A stretch of 64,000 bases of DNA from Vreelandella lionensis (GCF_002087295.1 NZ_MWVI01000065.1:62001-126000), one strand, 5' to 3'; positions 18,680-27,569 are shown, counted from the stretch's first letter. Numbers and translations: made by a program. Notes: generated by a model from the sequence alone, not told the origin.

Positions 18680-19508
18680 ATGGAAGACCAAGGGCAGTAC
18701 GCCAAGCTGTTTAACGATATAGATAGCCAAACGCTGATCACGCTCGGCATTATCTTGGTCAGCACGATTCTGCTGATTGTTGTCAGCCAGCGAGGGCTCA
18801 ACTGGGTGGCGAATCGGCTGCACGGCCAAGTGCGCTTTCGGGTCTTTGCCCTGGTGCCGCTCACCAGGCTGATCAATTTTGATTGCCGCGCTCGCCATTG
18901 CCGTACCGATCATTATCGAGCCGTCGCTGCGCAATATGGTGACGCTGCTGGGGGCCATTGGGTTAGCCATAGGTTTTGCGCTGAAAGATTATGTCAGCAG
19001 CTTGATTGCCGGGGTGGTGTCTGCCGTCGAGCTGCCATACCGCCCTGGCGATTGGGTGAAGATTGAAGGCACCTACGGTGAGGTAAAGCACGTGGGGATG
19101 CGCACGGTGAAAGTTCAAACGCCGGACGATGACTTGGTGGCCGTGCCGCATTTAAAGCTGTGGGACACCGCCATCTACAACGCCAACAACGGCGGCACCA
19201 GCCTACAGTGCGTGGCGAGTTTTTACCTACACCCTGAGCATGAAGCCGGTTGGGTACGTAAGGCGCTGCGGGATGTAGCGCTGACCAGCGCGTACTTAAA
19301 GTTTGACGAGCCGATTATCGTGGTGGCGGAGGAGAAGCCCTGGGGCACCCATTACCGTATCCGTGCTTATCCCGTCGACCCCCGACAGCAGTTTCTGTTT
19401 ATCACTGACTTAACGGTGCGCGGCAAAGCAGTGCTAAGCACTGCTGGCATTCAACCAGCGCTGCTACCACCGGATGCCGCCCTAGATGCACGAGGTGCCG
19501 CTAGCTGA
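18680..19508 (+). CDS. MscS-family mechanosensitive ion channel (one apparent frameshift)
   Basis: About 275-residue small-conductance channel that opens under membrane tension to relieve hypo-osmotic shock. TM segments at the N-terminus, the pore-lining TM3 (GAIGLAIGFALKDYVSSLIAGV), then the beta domain (RPGDWVKIEGTYGEVKHVGMRTVKVQTPDDDLVAVPH) and the C-terminal alpha/beta domain. Near 18875 the frame shifts. Removing one A from ATCAATTTTG gives RLIILIAALAIAV and an intact protein, so this is probably a sequencing insertion. The start has AGGAG upstream. Its TGA overlaps the ATG of the next gene by one base. Confidence 0.87.
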
Positions 19509-20266
19509 TGACAACACCAACCACACTCTATATCGGATGGGACGTGGGTGGCTGGAACTGCGACAACAACTCTGCCAGCCGCGATGCGCTGGTGCTGCTG
19601 GATGACGCGCTCAATGTGATAGGCACGCCGTGGCGGGGAAACCTGCGCGTAACGCTAAATGACGCTACCTCTAGCCGTGATTTGCTCAACCCGCTGCTGG
19701 CGCTGTGCCAATATGTGCCCAGTGGCAATGAGCGAGTGGCGATGGCGATTGATACGCCGTTAGCGCTTCCTCAGGCGCTTCTGGCACTTGCCCGTGGCGA
19801 GGCGGTGGATTCATTGGGCCGCTCCCAGGATAACCCTTATCTATACCGGGAGACTGAGCGCTGGCTATTCGCCCGAGGGGTCACGCCGCTTTCGCCGATT
19901 AAAGACATGATTGGCAGCCAAGCCACCAAAGGCATGCACTTTCTAGCACGGTTTGCTCCGCATATAACGGCCTGCGGGCAGTGGCAGTCGGTAGCGGGGG
20001 AGCTGTGTGCGGTCGAGGGTTATCCGTCGCCCGCTAAACGGTCGGCTGGGTTTGCGGCGCTGCGTCAGCGCGTGTACATGCCTGAAACATTGCACGCCAT
20101 GCTCCATCAACCAACGCCAAAGCAGCAGGATATTCACGATGCTTGGCACTGTGCGCTACTGGCGTGGAGCTTGGAGCATGCAAAAGAGAGCGTGGCTTGG
20201 CCGCCAGCAGAGATGCCAGCGGCCGAAGGGTGGATCTTTGTACCGAGGGATGCGTTAAGCGAATAG
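19508..20266 (+). CDS. DUF429-like protein (predicted RNase H-fold nuclease)
   Basis: A 252-residue protein whose start IGWDVGGW, middle AIDTPLALP and late DAWHCALLAW place acidic residues as in DUF429 proteins. These are predicted RNase H-fold enzymes; the activity of the family is not established. Length is typical. The ATG overlaps the MscS stop (TGATG), so the two are translationally coupled and probably the third member of the 17472-20266 operon. Assignment to DUF429 is by motif resemblance only. Confidence 0.72.
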   Translation: MTTPTTLYIGWDVGGWNCDNNSASRDALVLLDDALNVIGTPWRGNLRVTLNDATSSRDLLNPLLALCQYVPSGNERVAMAIDTPLALPQALLALARGEAVDSLGRSQDNPYLYRETERWLFARGVTPLSPIKDMIGSQATKGMHFLARFAPHITACGQWQSVAGELCAVEGYPSPAKRSAGFAALRQRVYMPETLHAMLHQPTPKQQDIHDAWHCALLAWSLEHAKESVAWPPAEMPAAEGWIFVPRDALSE

Positions 20267-20270
20267 CCGT

Positions 20271-21002
20271 TTAAGCGTTCTCTTCCGGCAGCTCCGCGCT
20301 GTGGAAGACGTTTTGCACATCGTCTAGCTCTTCCAGCATGCCAAGGAATTTTTCAAACATCGCCACATCATCGCCTTCAATTGGCGTGGTGGTTTGCGGC
20401 AGGAACTGGATCTCATCCGTTTCAAAGTCGATTTCGCCGAAGGCATCCAGCAGTGCCTGCTTGGCTTTGGCGTAGTCGGTATGCGGGGCAAACACCGTGA
20501 TGCGGCCCTCTTCCTGCTCAATGTCAGTAACATCCACGTCGGCTTCCATCAGCGCTTCCAGTACGGCTTCTTCATCGCTGCCGTTAAAGGAGAAAATTGC
20601 GCAGTGGTCGAACATGTGGCTGACGCTGCCCGGCGTGCCGATCTTGCTCTTGGTTTTGGTGAAGCAGCCGCGTACATCGCCAAAGGTGCGATTGGGGTTG
20701 TCGGTCAAGCAGTCGACAATCACCATGGCGTTGCCGGGGCCAAAGCCCTCGTAGCGCGCCGGGGAGAAGTCTTCGCCGCCTGCGCCGCTGGCTTTATCCA
20801 GGGCTTTATCAATAACGTGAGATGGAACTTGGTCTTTCTTGGCACGCTCCATCAAACCGCGCAGCGCGAGGTTACCGTTGGGGTCCGTGCCGCCCGCTTT
20901 GGCACAGACGTAAATTTCACGCCCATACTTGCTGTAAACCTTGGTTTTCGCAGCGGCCGTTTTGGCCATGGATTCCTTACGGTTTTGAAACGCCCTACCC
21001 AT
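20271..21002 (-). CDS. YebC/PmpR-family protein (TACO1-like translation factor or regulator)
   Basis: A 243-residue protein opening [12 protein letters not shown] and followed by [18 protein letters not shown], with the family blocks [44 protein letters not shown], and [16 protein letters not shown]. The short-insert form is the YeeN-like branch of the YebC family. YebC proteins were long annotated as DNA-binding regulators; recent work in several bacteria supports a ribosome-associated role in translating proline-rich stretches. AAGGA lies before the ATG. A 7-bp perfect hairpin occupies its 5' leader. It ends four bases from the convergent DUF429-like gene. Confidence 0.93.
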   Translation of the reverse strand: MGRAFQNRKESMAKTAAAKTKVYSKYGREIYVCAKAGGTDPNGNLALRGLMERAKKDQVPSHVIDKALDKASGAGGEDFSPARYEGFGPGNAMVIVDCLTDNPNRTFGDVRGCFTKTKSKIGTPGSVSHMFDHCAIFSFNGSDEEAVLEALMEADVDVTDIEQEEGRITVFAPHTDYAKAKQALLDAFGEIDFETDEIQFLPQTTTPIEGDDVAMFEKFLGMLEELDDVQNVFHSAELPEENA

Positions 21003-21028
21003 ATTGAAGTCCTTTATTAGCCATGAAC

Positions 21029-21045
21029 CGCCTGCATGGCAGGCG
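21029..21045 (-). promoter_or_regulatory. Perfect hairpin in the yebC-family 5' leader
   Basis: CGCCTGC (21029-21035), loop ATG, GCAGGCG (21039-21045), located 27-43 bases upstream of the minus-strand start codon. It could be an RNA leader element or a protein-binding palindrome; not assigned to a known class. Confidence 0.4.
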
Positions 21046-21235
21046 TCATCGTTTTCAAAAAGGGGAAAATTTTACCCAACAGCGTACCATGCTAACAGCG
21101 TTATTTAAGCGCCTGGGTGGTTTCCCCTACGGTTAAAAGACATGCTACAGGCAACAACACAAGAATTGGCCTTAGCTTAGGCAAGCGCTGTCGTATACTG
21201 GCCAGCTCATAACGATGCTATCCATGGAGGAGAAA

Positions 21236-21853
21236 ATGCCGCTGACACTCTGGCTTTCGCTGGCTGCCATTTGTGCGATGGGGGCCATGTCGCCTGGGCC
21301 AAGCTTAGCATTGGTGCTACGCCACACTTTGGGGGGTGGCCGTGTGCCAGGAATGACCGCCGCGATCTTTCATGCCTTAGGCGTAGGGTTTTACGCGTTG
21401 CTCACCGTGCTGGGCTTGGGCGCTGTAATGGTACGCTTTCCCGAGCTTTTTCAGCTGATTACATGGTTTGGTGCTGCCTACCTGGCGTGGCTGGGGATAA
21501 AAGCGTTGCGGGCGGGCCGGGGTGGCGCGCTTACGCCGGGCGCCGTGGCCACCACACCGCGTCAGGCGGCCAAAGAGGCGGTGCTGGTGGCACTGGGCAA
21601 CCCTAAGCTGATCATCTTTTTTGTGGCGCTATTAAGCCAGTTTGTCACCCCCGAGATGAGCCTACTCGCCAAGGCGATTATCGTGGCCACGGCTATTATT
21701 ATTGATGGTGGCTGGTACGTGCTGGTGGCCGTAGGGCTTTCTCACTCTCGGGTGCTGCCGTGGCTGCAGCGCCACGCCCACTGGATTAACCGCATTACCG
21801 GCGTACTGTTGATTGCGCTGGCGCTGCGTGTGGTGGCGGGGCCCATCCTTTAA
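21236..21853 (+). CDS. LysE/RhtB-family amino acid exporter
   Basis: A 205-residue inner-membrane exporter with about six transmembrane segments. The N-terminal motif GAMSPGPSLALVLRHTLGGGR is the LysE-family signature (AMSPGP followed by a Gly-rich turn), and LGNPKLIIFFVALLSQFV is the conserved second-half block. Likely exports amino acids or homoserine/threonine-like compounds. ATG 21236 is chosen because GGAGGAG is directly upstream; an earlier in-frame ATG at 21215 lacks a ribosome site. A TATACT -10-like box lies at 21194-21199. Confidence 0.93.
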   Translation: MPLTLWLSLAAICAMGAMSPGPSLALVLRHTLGGGRVPGMTAAIFHALGVGFYALLTVLGLGAVMVRFPELFQLITWFGAAYLAWLGIKALRAGRGGALTPGAVATTPRQAAKEAVLVALGNPKLIIFFVALLSQFVTPEMSLLAKAIIVATAIIIDGGWYVLVAVGLSHSRVLPWLQRHAHWINRITGVLLIALALRVVAGPIL

Positions 21854-21928
21854 TTTCCACCCTGGTGTCACTACCGTTGCCATGGCAAGGTAAGGCGCAT
21901 GCTGGTAAAGGCATTTAGAGGCCTGGCG

Positions 21929-22414
21929 ATGACGATTTACGAGCAGGATTGTTATACCCACCAGGGTGAGCCTTTTAACCTGCGCGCACTGCGCGGGCAG
22001 GTACTGCTGGTGGTGAATGTGGCCAGCCAGTGCGGCTTCACTCCTCAGTTAAAAGAGCTTGAGGGGCTTTATCAGCGCTATCGGGATCGCGGCTTTATGG
22101 TGTTGGGCTTTCCCTGCAACCAGTTTGGGCGCCAGTCGCCCGAGAGTGCCGAGGCGTTCTGCGCCTTTGGCGAGCAGCAGTTCGGGGTGAGCTTTCCGCT
22201 GCTGGAAAAGGTGAAAGTCAACGGCTCCGATGCTCACCCGCTATTTGTACAGCTCAAGCGGGAGGCGCCGGGGTTTTTGGGCACCAAAGCTGTAAAGTGG
22301 AATTTCACCAAGTTTCTGGTAGGCCGAGATGGCAAGGTCATCGCCCGCTTTGGCCCCAAGGATCATGGGTTAACGCTGCGCTTAGCCCTTGAAGCCGCAC
22401 TGGATAAAGAGTGA
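21929..22414 (+). CDS. Glutathione peroxidase (Cys type)
   Basis: About 161 residues, thioredoxin fold. The peroxidatic Cys is in NVASQCGFTPQ, where animal enzymes carry selenocysteine; the catalytic partners Gln (in GFPCNQFGRQ) and Trp (KWNFTKFLV) are both present. It reduces H2O2 and organic hydroperoxides in the cytoplasm, in bacteria usually with thioredoxin as reductant. The start at 21929 (MTIYEQDC) matches the family; an upstream in-frame ATG at 21899 would add ten residues. A perfect palindrome TTGCCATGGCAA (21877-21888) precedes it. Confidence 0.94.
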   Translation: MTIYEQDCYTHQGEPFNLRALRGQVLLVVNVASQCGFTPQLKELEGLYQRYRDRGFMVLGFPCNQFGRQSPESAEAFCAFGEQQFGVSFPLLEKVKVNGSDAHPLFVQLKREAPGFLGTKAVKWNFTKFLVGRDGKVIARFGPKDHGLTLRLALEAALDKE

Positions 22415-22426
22415 ATCAGCCAGCCG

Positions 22427-22810
22427 CTAAACCTCCCCGCGCGCGACCATCAAGCGTTGCATTAGCTCGGTCCAGCGATGGCGAACCATCATGGTCGTCA
22501 ATCCCGAAAAGAGTGCCCAGCTTTTGCGCCGCCAGCCTTTCAGTTTCAGATTGTGGTTCACCAGCTGCTTCATCAGTTTGTAGTCATCGAACTTGCGCCA
22601 CTCGCTGGCGACTGACAGCTGGTGGCGTGACATCACCGGCGCTAGCTCTAAGCGCAGCATCCACTCAAGCTCTTTGAGCGACATCTTGTGCTGCTCAATC
22701 ACCTCAATCATATGGGCGTAGTCGCGCTCGCTGGGTTCGCGGTCAAGCCAGAGAGGGGCGAGTGCGAGCCACAAATCGCCCCGCTCATCGACTAGCTGCT
22801 GTGCATTCAT
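22427..22810 (-). CDS. DUF7079-like small protein
   Basis: About 127 residues. The pattern LWLALAPLWLDRE ... MSLKELEWMLRLELAPVMSRHQLSVASEWRKFDDYKLMKQL resembles the DUF7079 family (W.ALS.LFLD.E, then EL..IL..E..PV...NL..VAGEW..F). Soluble, alpha-helical, function unknown. ATG 22810 is preferred; an upstream TTG would add six residues. It converges on the glutathione peroxidase with a 12-base gap. Confidence 0.72.
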   Translation of the reverse strand: MNAQQLVDERGDLWLALAPLWLDREPSERDYAHMIEVIEQHKMSLKELEWMLRLELAPVMSRHQLSVASEWRKFDDYKLMKQLVNHNLKLKGWRRKSWALFSGLTTMMVRHRWTELMQRLMVARGEV

Positions 22811-22921
22811 TAAAGATCCCGTCGGCAAGTGGTGGGCAGGCCGCTATCCTGCCGCGAATGGCGGATAAGCTCAAGAGCGGACAGGGCGCGCCGAGACCGC
22901 TAGAATACCCTCATTGATAAC

Positions 22922-22939
22922 TCGGCACTGCCGTGCCGA
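22922..22939 (+). promoter_or_regulatory. Perfect inverted repeat upstream of fabV
   Basis: TCGGCAC (22922-22928), TGCC, GTGCCGA (22933-22939), ending 31 bases before the fabV start. It could be an operator or an RNA hairpin in the leader. Palindromic operators are common near fatty-acid genes (FabR/FabT/DesT types), but the sequence does not match one I can name. Confidence 0.4.
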
Positions 22940-22970
22940 ACGCAATACTCATCTGATGAAGGGGTCGAAT

Positions 22971-24176
22971 GTGATCATTAAACCGAAAGTGCGTGGCTTT
23001 ATCTGCACCACCACCCACCCGAAAGGCTGCGAGCAGAACGTTCTCGAGCAGATCGAAGCGACCCGCGCCCGTGGTTTGGATAAAAGCCAAGGCCCGAAGA
23101 AAGTGCTGGTGATCGGTGCCTCTAGCGGTTACGGCCTAGCGGCGCGTATTACCGCCGCCTTTGGTTACGGCGCCGACACTCTGGGGGTGTTTTTTGAAAA
23201 GCCGGGCACCGAGAAGAAGCCGGGCACCGCTGGCTGGTACAACAGCGCCGCGTTCGATAAGTTTGCCAAGCAGGAAGGTCTGTACAGCAAATCCATTAAT
23301 GGCGATGCGTTCTCCCACGAAGCGCGGGAAAAAGCCATTGAGCTGATCAAGCAGGACATGGGCGAGATTGATCTCGTGGTCTACTCGCTGGCGTCTCCCG
23401 TGCGCAAACTGCCTGACAGCGGTGAGCTAAAGCGCTCCAGCTTGAAGCCGATTGGTGAGACCTACCGCGCCACGGCGATCGATACCAATAAAGACGCCAT
23501 CATCGAAGCCGAAGTGGAACCGGCCACCCAGCAAGAGATCGACGACACCATCACCGTGATGGGCGGCGAAGATTGGGAACTGTGGATGAGCGCGCTGGAT
23601 GACGCAGGCGTGCTTGCCAAAGGTGCACGCAGCGTAGCGTTTAGCTACATCGGCACCGAAATTACCTGGCCGATCTACTGGCATGGTGCCCTGGGTAAAG
23701 CCAAAGAGGACCTGGACCGCGCAGCGTCCGCCATCGATGCCAAGCTCAAAGAGAGCGGTGGCGGTGCCAACGTGGCCGTGCTGAAATCCGTCGTTACCCA
23801 AGCCAGCGCCGCGATCCCCGTGATGCCGCTGTATATCGCCATGGTCTACCGCATCATGAAAGAGCAGGGCCTGCACGAAGGCACCATTGACCAGCTGAAC
23901 CGCCTGTTCGGCGAGCGTCTTTACTCCGGCCAGACTGGCGAAATGGTCACCGACGACCACGGTCGCCTGCGTTTGGACGACTGGGAACTGCGCGACGACG
24001 TTCAAAAAGCCTGCCAAGACCTCTGGCCGGAAGTCACCACCGAGAACTTATTCGACATTACCGACTATGCTGGTTACAAGCATGAGTTTTTGAAGCTGTT
24101 TGGCTTCGAGCGTAACGACGTTGATTACGACGCCGATGTGAACCCGGAAGTCGAGTTTGATGTCGTGACACTATAG
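22971..24176 (+). CDS. fabV: Enoyl-ACP/trans-2-enoyl-CoA reductase FabV
   Basis: About 401 residues, the long-chain SDR-type enoyl reductase that completes each cycle of fatty acid synthesis and is naturally less sensitive to triclosan than FabI. Start [23 protein letters not shown]-binding [16 protein letters not shown], and catalytic Tyr/Lys in the Y-x8-K spacing (family) within [25 protein letters not shown] are all present. The start is GTG 22971, matching the family N-terminus, with AAGGGG upstream; the ATG further upstream (22956) has no homologous sequence. Stands alone. Confidence 0.96.
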   Translation: MIIKPKVRGFICTTTHPKGCEQNVLEQIEATRARGLDKSQGPKKVLVIGASSGYGLAARITAAFGYGADTLGVFFEKPGTEKKPGTAGWYNSAAFDKFAKQEGLYSKSINGDAFSHEAREKAIELIKQDMGEIDLVVYSLASPVRKLPDSGELKRSSLKPIGETYRATAIDTNKDAIIEAEVEPATQQEIDDTITVMGGEDWELWMSALDDAGVLAKGARSVAFSYIGTEITWPIYWHGALGKAKEDLDRAASAIDAKLKESGGGANVAVLKSVVTQASAAIPVMPLYIAMVYRIMKEQGLHEGTIDQLNRLFGERLYSGQTGEMVTDDHGRLRLDDWELRDDVQKACQDLWPEVTTENLFDITDYAGYKHEFLKLFGFERNDVDYDADVNPEVEFDVVTL

Positions 24177-24245
24177 GGCAACGCGCGACGGGTAACGCTT
24201 GCCGCCGCGCTGTTGATCATCTAACCGGATAGGATGAGGTGCTGT

Positions 24246-24461
24246 ATGGATACCAGAGAGAGCAAGACCCGGGAAGAAGAGAAAGAGCATATGCTGAGCG
24301 AGCGCTTACCCGAAGATTTCGAGACCTCGCAGCCTCAGCAGCAACCAGAAGCGAAAAAGCCTGCTAATGGGCTGCATAAAATGCTGCCGTTAATCATCGT
24401 GATTATGGGCATCATCGTCGCTGGCATTGTGATGCTGGGGCTAGGCAATAGCGGCGGCTAA
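24246..24461 (+). CDS. Small tail-anchored membrane protein, function unknown
   Basis: A 71-residue protein: hydrophilic and charged N-terminal two thirds (TREEEKEHMLSERLPEDFE, then a Gln/Pro-rich stretch QPQQQPEAKKP), followed by one hydrophobic segment LPLIIVIMGIIVAGIVMLGLG at the C-terminus, leaving only a few residues after it. This is the layout of a C-tail-anchored inner-membrane protein. AGGATGAGG precedes the ATG. No family recognised. A hairpin 25 bases after the stop probably ends the transcript. Confidence 0.7.
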   Translation: MDTRESKTREEEKEHMLSERLPEDFETSQPQQQPEAKKPANGLHKMLPLIIVIMGIIVAGIVMLGLGNSGG

Positions 24462-24485
24462 ATCTTGCGCTTTTGCGGTACACAT

Positions 24486-24506
24486 TGCCGGGCCTATGGT
24501 CCGGCA
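24486..24506 (+). terminator. Hairpin downstream of the small membrane protein gene
   Basis: TGCCGGGCC, loop TAT, GGTCCGGCA: nine pairs including one G-T. No T run immediately after (it is followed by GGTATGCG), so it is a probable rather than certain terminator. Confidence 0.5.
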
Positions 24507-24729
24507 GGTATGCGTTTAAGCCCCCCTGTTTTTGCATTCTGGGCGATGACACGCCAAGTGATGATTTTAATGTTTGTAAGCTTTTGCACCTATCTCCTGC
24601 TAAAAGTCCGTTAACCTAAGTACAACGTTACTGTTTCTTGCCGTTTTACGTTGCGTTCAAGCGCTGTGGTTAACTAGCTTGCAAAGTGTACTTCAGGAAA
24701 AAGTGCACTTCAGCAAAAGGAGAAAGGGT

Positions 24730-25572
24730 ATGAAACGGACAGCACTCGCAGTAGCCATTGGTACAGTATGTGCCGGATTGTCAGGCATCGCTTTTGCCCA
24801 AAATGATGATCAGACTGACGCATCGACCACACGGGACATGTCGCAACAGCGACAGAACGAAGTGGCCGAACAGCAGCTCCAAAATGGCCAAAACCAAGAT
24901 GGCAACGAGACAATGGATGTCACTGTTGACCAAGCGCCTGCGGATGTTCAGGTTCAGCAGGAGTCGCCCAATATTACGGTGGAGCAGTCCCAGCCCGATG
25001 TCACTATTGAGCAGCCCAAACCTGAAGTGACTATTGAGCAGCCTGAGCCAGAAGTCACGGTGGAAGAGGCGGAGCCGAACGTCACCGTTGAGCAGCGCGG
25101 CGAGCCAGAGGTCACCATTGAGCAGGCCGACAATGCTGAGGTAGAGGTTAACCGGGGTAACGAAGAGCGTGACCAAGAACAGCAGTCAGAGCAGCAGAAT
25201 CAGCAAGTTGTAAAGGAAGACGTTCAGCAGAACGACCAGGGCAATTCGCTGATGGCGGAGCGCGCACGGGACCTGGAAGGCATGAGCGTCGCTAACCAAC
25301 AGGGTGATGAAGTGGGTGAAATCCAGCACATCGCCCGTCATCAAGAGAGTGGCGAGCTGTTTGCGATTGTCTCGATTGGCGGCATCTGGGGCTTCGGCGC
25401 TAGTGATGTAGCGCTCCCCGTGAAAGAGATGCAGCGCGAAGGAGACCAGTTGGTCGTCAACACCGACTACGGTAGCGAAGAGATCGAAGCGTCCGCCGAC
25501 GAATACCGCGAGAGTGACTACCAGATTATTGATAACCAAACGACGCTTTCAGACGCGGAAGAGAACAGGTAA
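24730..25572 (+). CDS. Exported PRC-barrel protein with VTIEQ-type tandem repeats
   Basis: A 280-residue protein. It has a signal peptide (KRTALAVAIGTVCAGLSGIAFA, cut before QNDDQ), then a Gln/Asn/Asp/Glu-rich stretch. About eight tandem copies of an eight-to-ten-residue unit follow (for example QPDVTIEQ, KPEVTIEQ, PEPEVTVEE, EPNVTVEQ), roughly residues 70-140, and a PRC-barrel domain ends the protein (MAERARDLEGMSVANQQGDEVGEIQHI ... LPVKEMQREGDQLVV). PRC barrels occur in photosynthetic reaction centres, RimM and many stress or envelope proteins. The acidic repeat region suits a periplasmic protein of a halophile. ATG 24730 has AAGGAGAAAGG upstream. Confidence 0.82.
   Translation: MKRTALAVAIGTVCAGLSGIAFAQNDDQTDASTTRDMSQQRQNEVAEQQLQNGQNQDGNETMDVTVDQAPADVQVQQESPNITVEQSQPDVTIEQPKPEVTIEQPEPEVTVEEAEPNVTVEQRGEPEVTIEQADNAEVEVNRGNEERDQEQQSEQQNQQVVKEDVQQNDQGNSLMAERARDLEGMSVANQQGDEVGEIQHIARHQESGELFAIVSIGGIWGFGASDVALPVKEMQREGDQLVVNTDYGSEEIEASADEYRESDYQIIDNQTTLSDAEENR
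24913..25150 (+). repeat. Degenerate in-frame tandem repeat coding for xPxVTIEQ units
   Basis: The coding stretch repeats the pattern (C/G)AG-CCx-(G)A(A/T)-GT-x-AC-x-(A/G)TTGAGCAG about eight times, most clearly at 24994-25034 and 25060-25125, giving Val-Thr-Ile/Val-Glu-Gln every 8-10 codons. The copies differ at silent sites, so selection on the peptide seems more likely than a recent expansion. Confidence 0.75.
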
Positions 25573-25727
25573 CACTCACTCGCTATAGCCCTGCGACGTC
25601 TTTTTTGAGATAGCGACAGCAGGCGCTGCCTTCAGTGGCACAATTGGGTAAGATGTTGGTACCACAAATGACCCAGTTAGCCAGCGGCGGTTTTCATGCA
25701 GCGCAATAGGCAGTACAGCGAACCCAC

Positions 25728-26702
25728 ATGCACTCCAGTACGTTAACGCCACCCCCTAGCAACCGCAGGCGGGTGGCGTTTGTGCTGCTGCCGGGGTTTT
25801 CGCTGTTGGCTCACGCCAGCGCTATTGAGCCGCTGCAAATGGCCAACCAACTGAGCGGCCAGATGCTGTATCACACCGTGACCCTCAGCCTAGATGAAGA
25901 GCCCGTGCGCAGCGGCGCGCAGCTTTCGCTCATCGCGCAGCATGCGTTAGGAGCCCCCCTTGGCCCGCTGGATTTACTGCTGGTGTGTGCGCCTACGCCG
26001 CTACCCTACGTATTGCCCGCGAAGCTCAATGAGTGGCTGCGTAGCCATCATGGCCGTGGCGTTGCTATCGGCGGTTTGGCCGGAGGCACCGAGGTGCTCG
26101 CTCGCTGTGGTTTGCTGGAAGGCTACCGCGCTACCTTGCCTTGGCAGCGCTTCGATGCGTTTGCCCAAGCCTATCCCCAGGTGACGCTCTCCCAACAGCT
26201 GTTTGAAATTGATCGCGACCGCCTGACCTGCGCGGGCGGCACCGCCGCTATGGATATGATGCTCACGCTAATTGGCAAGCATCACGGCCCGCGCCTAGCC
26301 GAGCAGGTCTCCGAACAGTTCGTCTGCGACCGTATTCGCTTGGCCGATGAACGCCAGCATGTGCCGCTGCGTAACCGTTTGGGCCACGCGCCCCAGAGCT
26401 TGGTAGATGCGGTGACTCTCATGGAAGCAAATATTGAAGAGCCGCTCTCGACGTTGGAACTGGCCGAGCATTTGGGGATCTCCCGGCGTCAGCTGGAGCG
26501 ATTATTCAAGAAGTACTTGCAGGCGGTGCCCAGCCGCTACTACCTCGACCTGCGTTTGCAGGAGGCACGCAAACAGCTGCGTGAGAGTGACCGGGCCGTC
26601 GGTGATATTGCCTTTGCCACTGGGTTTTCTTCAGGGGCTCACTTCGAAACCGCCTATCGCCACCATTTCGGTATGACGCCGAGAGAGGAACGGCTCGGAT
26701 AA
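25728..26702 (+). CDS. GlxA/ArgR-type AraC-family regulator with DJ-1/PfpI-like sensor domain
   Basis: A 324-residue activator. The N-terminal 200 residues form a class-I glutamine amidotransferase-like fold (VAFVLLPGFSLLAHASAIEPLQMANQLSG; nucleophile-elbow region AIGGLAGGTEVLARCGLL; CAGGTAAMDMMLTLI). The C-terminal AraC HTH pair includes AEHLGISRRQLERLFKKYLQAVPSRYYLDLRL and IAFATGFSSGAHFETAYRHHFGMTPRE. The layout matches Pseudomonas ArgR, which activates the aru/ast arginine-catabolism genes, and an ast operon begins 1 kb downstream. Regulation of that operon is therefore a reasonable inference, not shown by the sequence. Convergent with the SDR gene, four bases apart. Confidence 0.9.
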   Translation: MHSSTLTPPPSNRRRVAFVLLPGFSLLAHASAIEPLQMANQLSGQMLYHTVTLSLDEEPVRSGAQLSLIAQHALGAPLGPLDLLLVCAPTPLPYVLPAKLNEWLRSHHGRGVAIGGLAGGTEVLARCGLLEGYRATLPWQRFDAFAQAYPQVTLSQQLFEIDRDRLTCAGGTAAMDMMLTLIGKHHGPRLAEQVSEQFVCDRIRLADERQHVPLRNRLGHAPQSLVDAVTLMEANIEEPLSTLELAEHLGISRRQLERLFKKYLQAVPSRYYLDLRLQEARKQLRESDRAVGDIAFATGFSSGAHFETAYRHHFGMTPREERLG

Positions 26703-26706
26703 CGCT

Positions 26707-27501
26707 TTACGTCAGCGTATCCACAATGCCGCCCTCTACGCGAAGCGCGGCACCGGTAGTGGCACTGGCCTGTGGCGAGGCTGCATAGACGCTCATGTGG
26801 GCGACTTCTTCGGGCGTCGCCAAGCGCTGAATGATCGACGACGGACGGTTCTCTTTGACGAAACGCGCTTCTATTTCCTGCTGCGAGATACCCTCTTTCT
26901 GAGCGATGTCGCTGAGCATGTTCAACACGCCCTCTGAGCGCGTGGGTCCTGGAAGAATAGCGTTGACCGTGACTTGGGTGCCACTCAATACTTTTGCCAA
27001 TCCTCGTGAAATAGACAGTAGCGCAGACTTTGTCATGCCATAGTGAACCATTTCGCTGGGAATGTTGATCCCGGATTCGCTGGACACGAACTGGATGCGG
27101 CCCCAATCGCGCTCACGCATGCCCTTGGCGTAATGACGCGACAAACGAACCGCACTCATGATGTTAACATCGAAGAATTGTTGCCAAGTGGCGTCGTCTA
27201 CGTCGAAGAAGTCTTGCGGGCCAAAGATGCCTACGTTGTTGATAAGGATGTCGGTCTCGGGCTGCTGGTCAATCAGAGCCTGACACCCTTCTGGAGTGCC
27301 TAGGTCGGCGGCTACCCCGGTCGCGCGGGCCTCTGGAAGGCGCTTTTTTAGGGCAGCGATGGCATCATCCACCCGCTGCTGCGTGCGCCCGGTAACGACT
27401 ATTTCTGCGCCCGCGTTGGCCAGTCCTTCTGCGATGGCATAGCCGATACCGGCGGTAGATCCGGTGATAATGGCATGCTTGCCGCGTAGATCGATCTTCA
27501 T
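26707..27501 (-). CDS. Short-chain dehydrogenase/reductase (SDR)
   Basis: A 264-residue classical SDR: cofactor motif TGSTAGIGYAIA, NNVG (the NNAG position), catalytic Ser in FVSSESG, and YxxxK as YGMTKSA. The Ala/Arg after the glycine motif (VVTGRTQQR) suggests NADP(H). The substrate is unknown. It is divergent from astC; the 229-bp region between them holds a pair of direct repeats 46-68 bases upstream of this gene's start. AAGGAGC precedes the ATG. Confidence 0.93.
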   Translation of the reverse strand: MKIDLRGKHAIITGSTAGIGYAIAEGLANAGAEIVVTGRTQQRVDDAIAALKKRLPEARATGVAADLGTPEGCQALIDQQPETDILINNVGIFGPQDFFDVDDATWQQFFDVNIMSAVRLSRHYAKGMRERDWGRIQFVSSESGINIPSEMVHYGMTKSALLSISRGLAKVLSGTQVTVNAILPGPTRSEGVLNMLSDIAQKEGISQQEIEARFVKENRPSSIIQRLATPEEVAHMSVYAASPQASATTGAALRVEGGIVDTLT

Positions 27502-27546
27502 GGTTCAGCTCCTTGGGTCAAAAATGTCCGTGCCGCTCCACAAGGC

Positions 27547-27569
27547 ACTAGTGAATGCCCTACTAGTGA
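27547..27569. promoter_or_regulatory. Direct repeats ACTAGTGA in the SDR-astC divergent region
   Basis: Two identical 8-base boxes ACTAGTGA at 27547-27554 and 27562-27569, 15 bases apart start to start, each containing the palindrome ACTAGT. They lie close to the SDR start, about 160 bp from astC, and may be an operator for a divergent regulator. An additional inverted repeat GGGCG-TCCTA-CGCCC (27671-27685) and a TATACT box (27690-27695) lie just upstream of astC and could be its promoter region. Confidence 0.4.
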
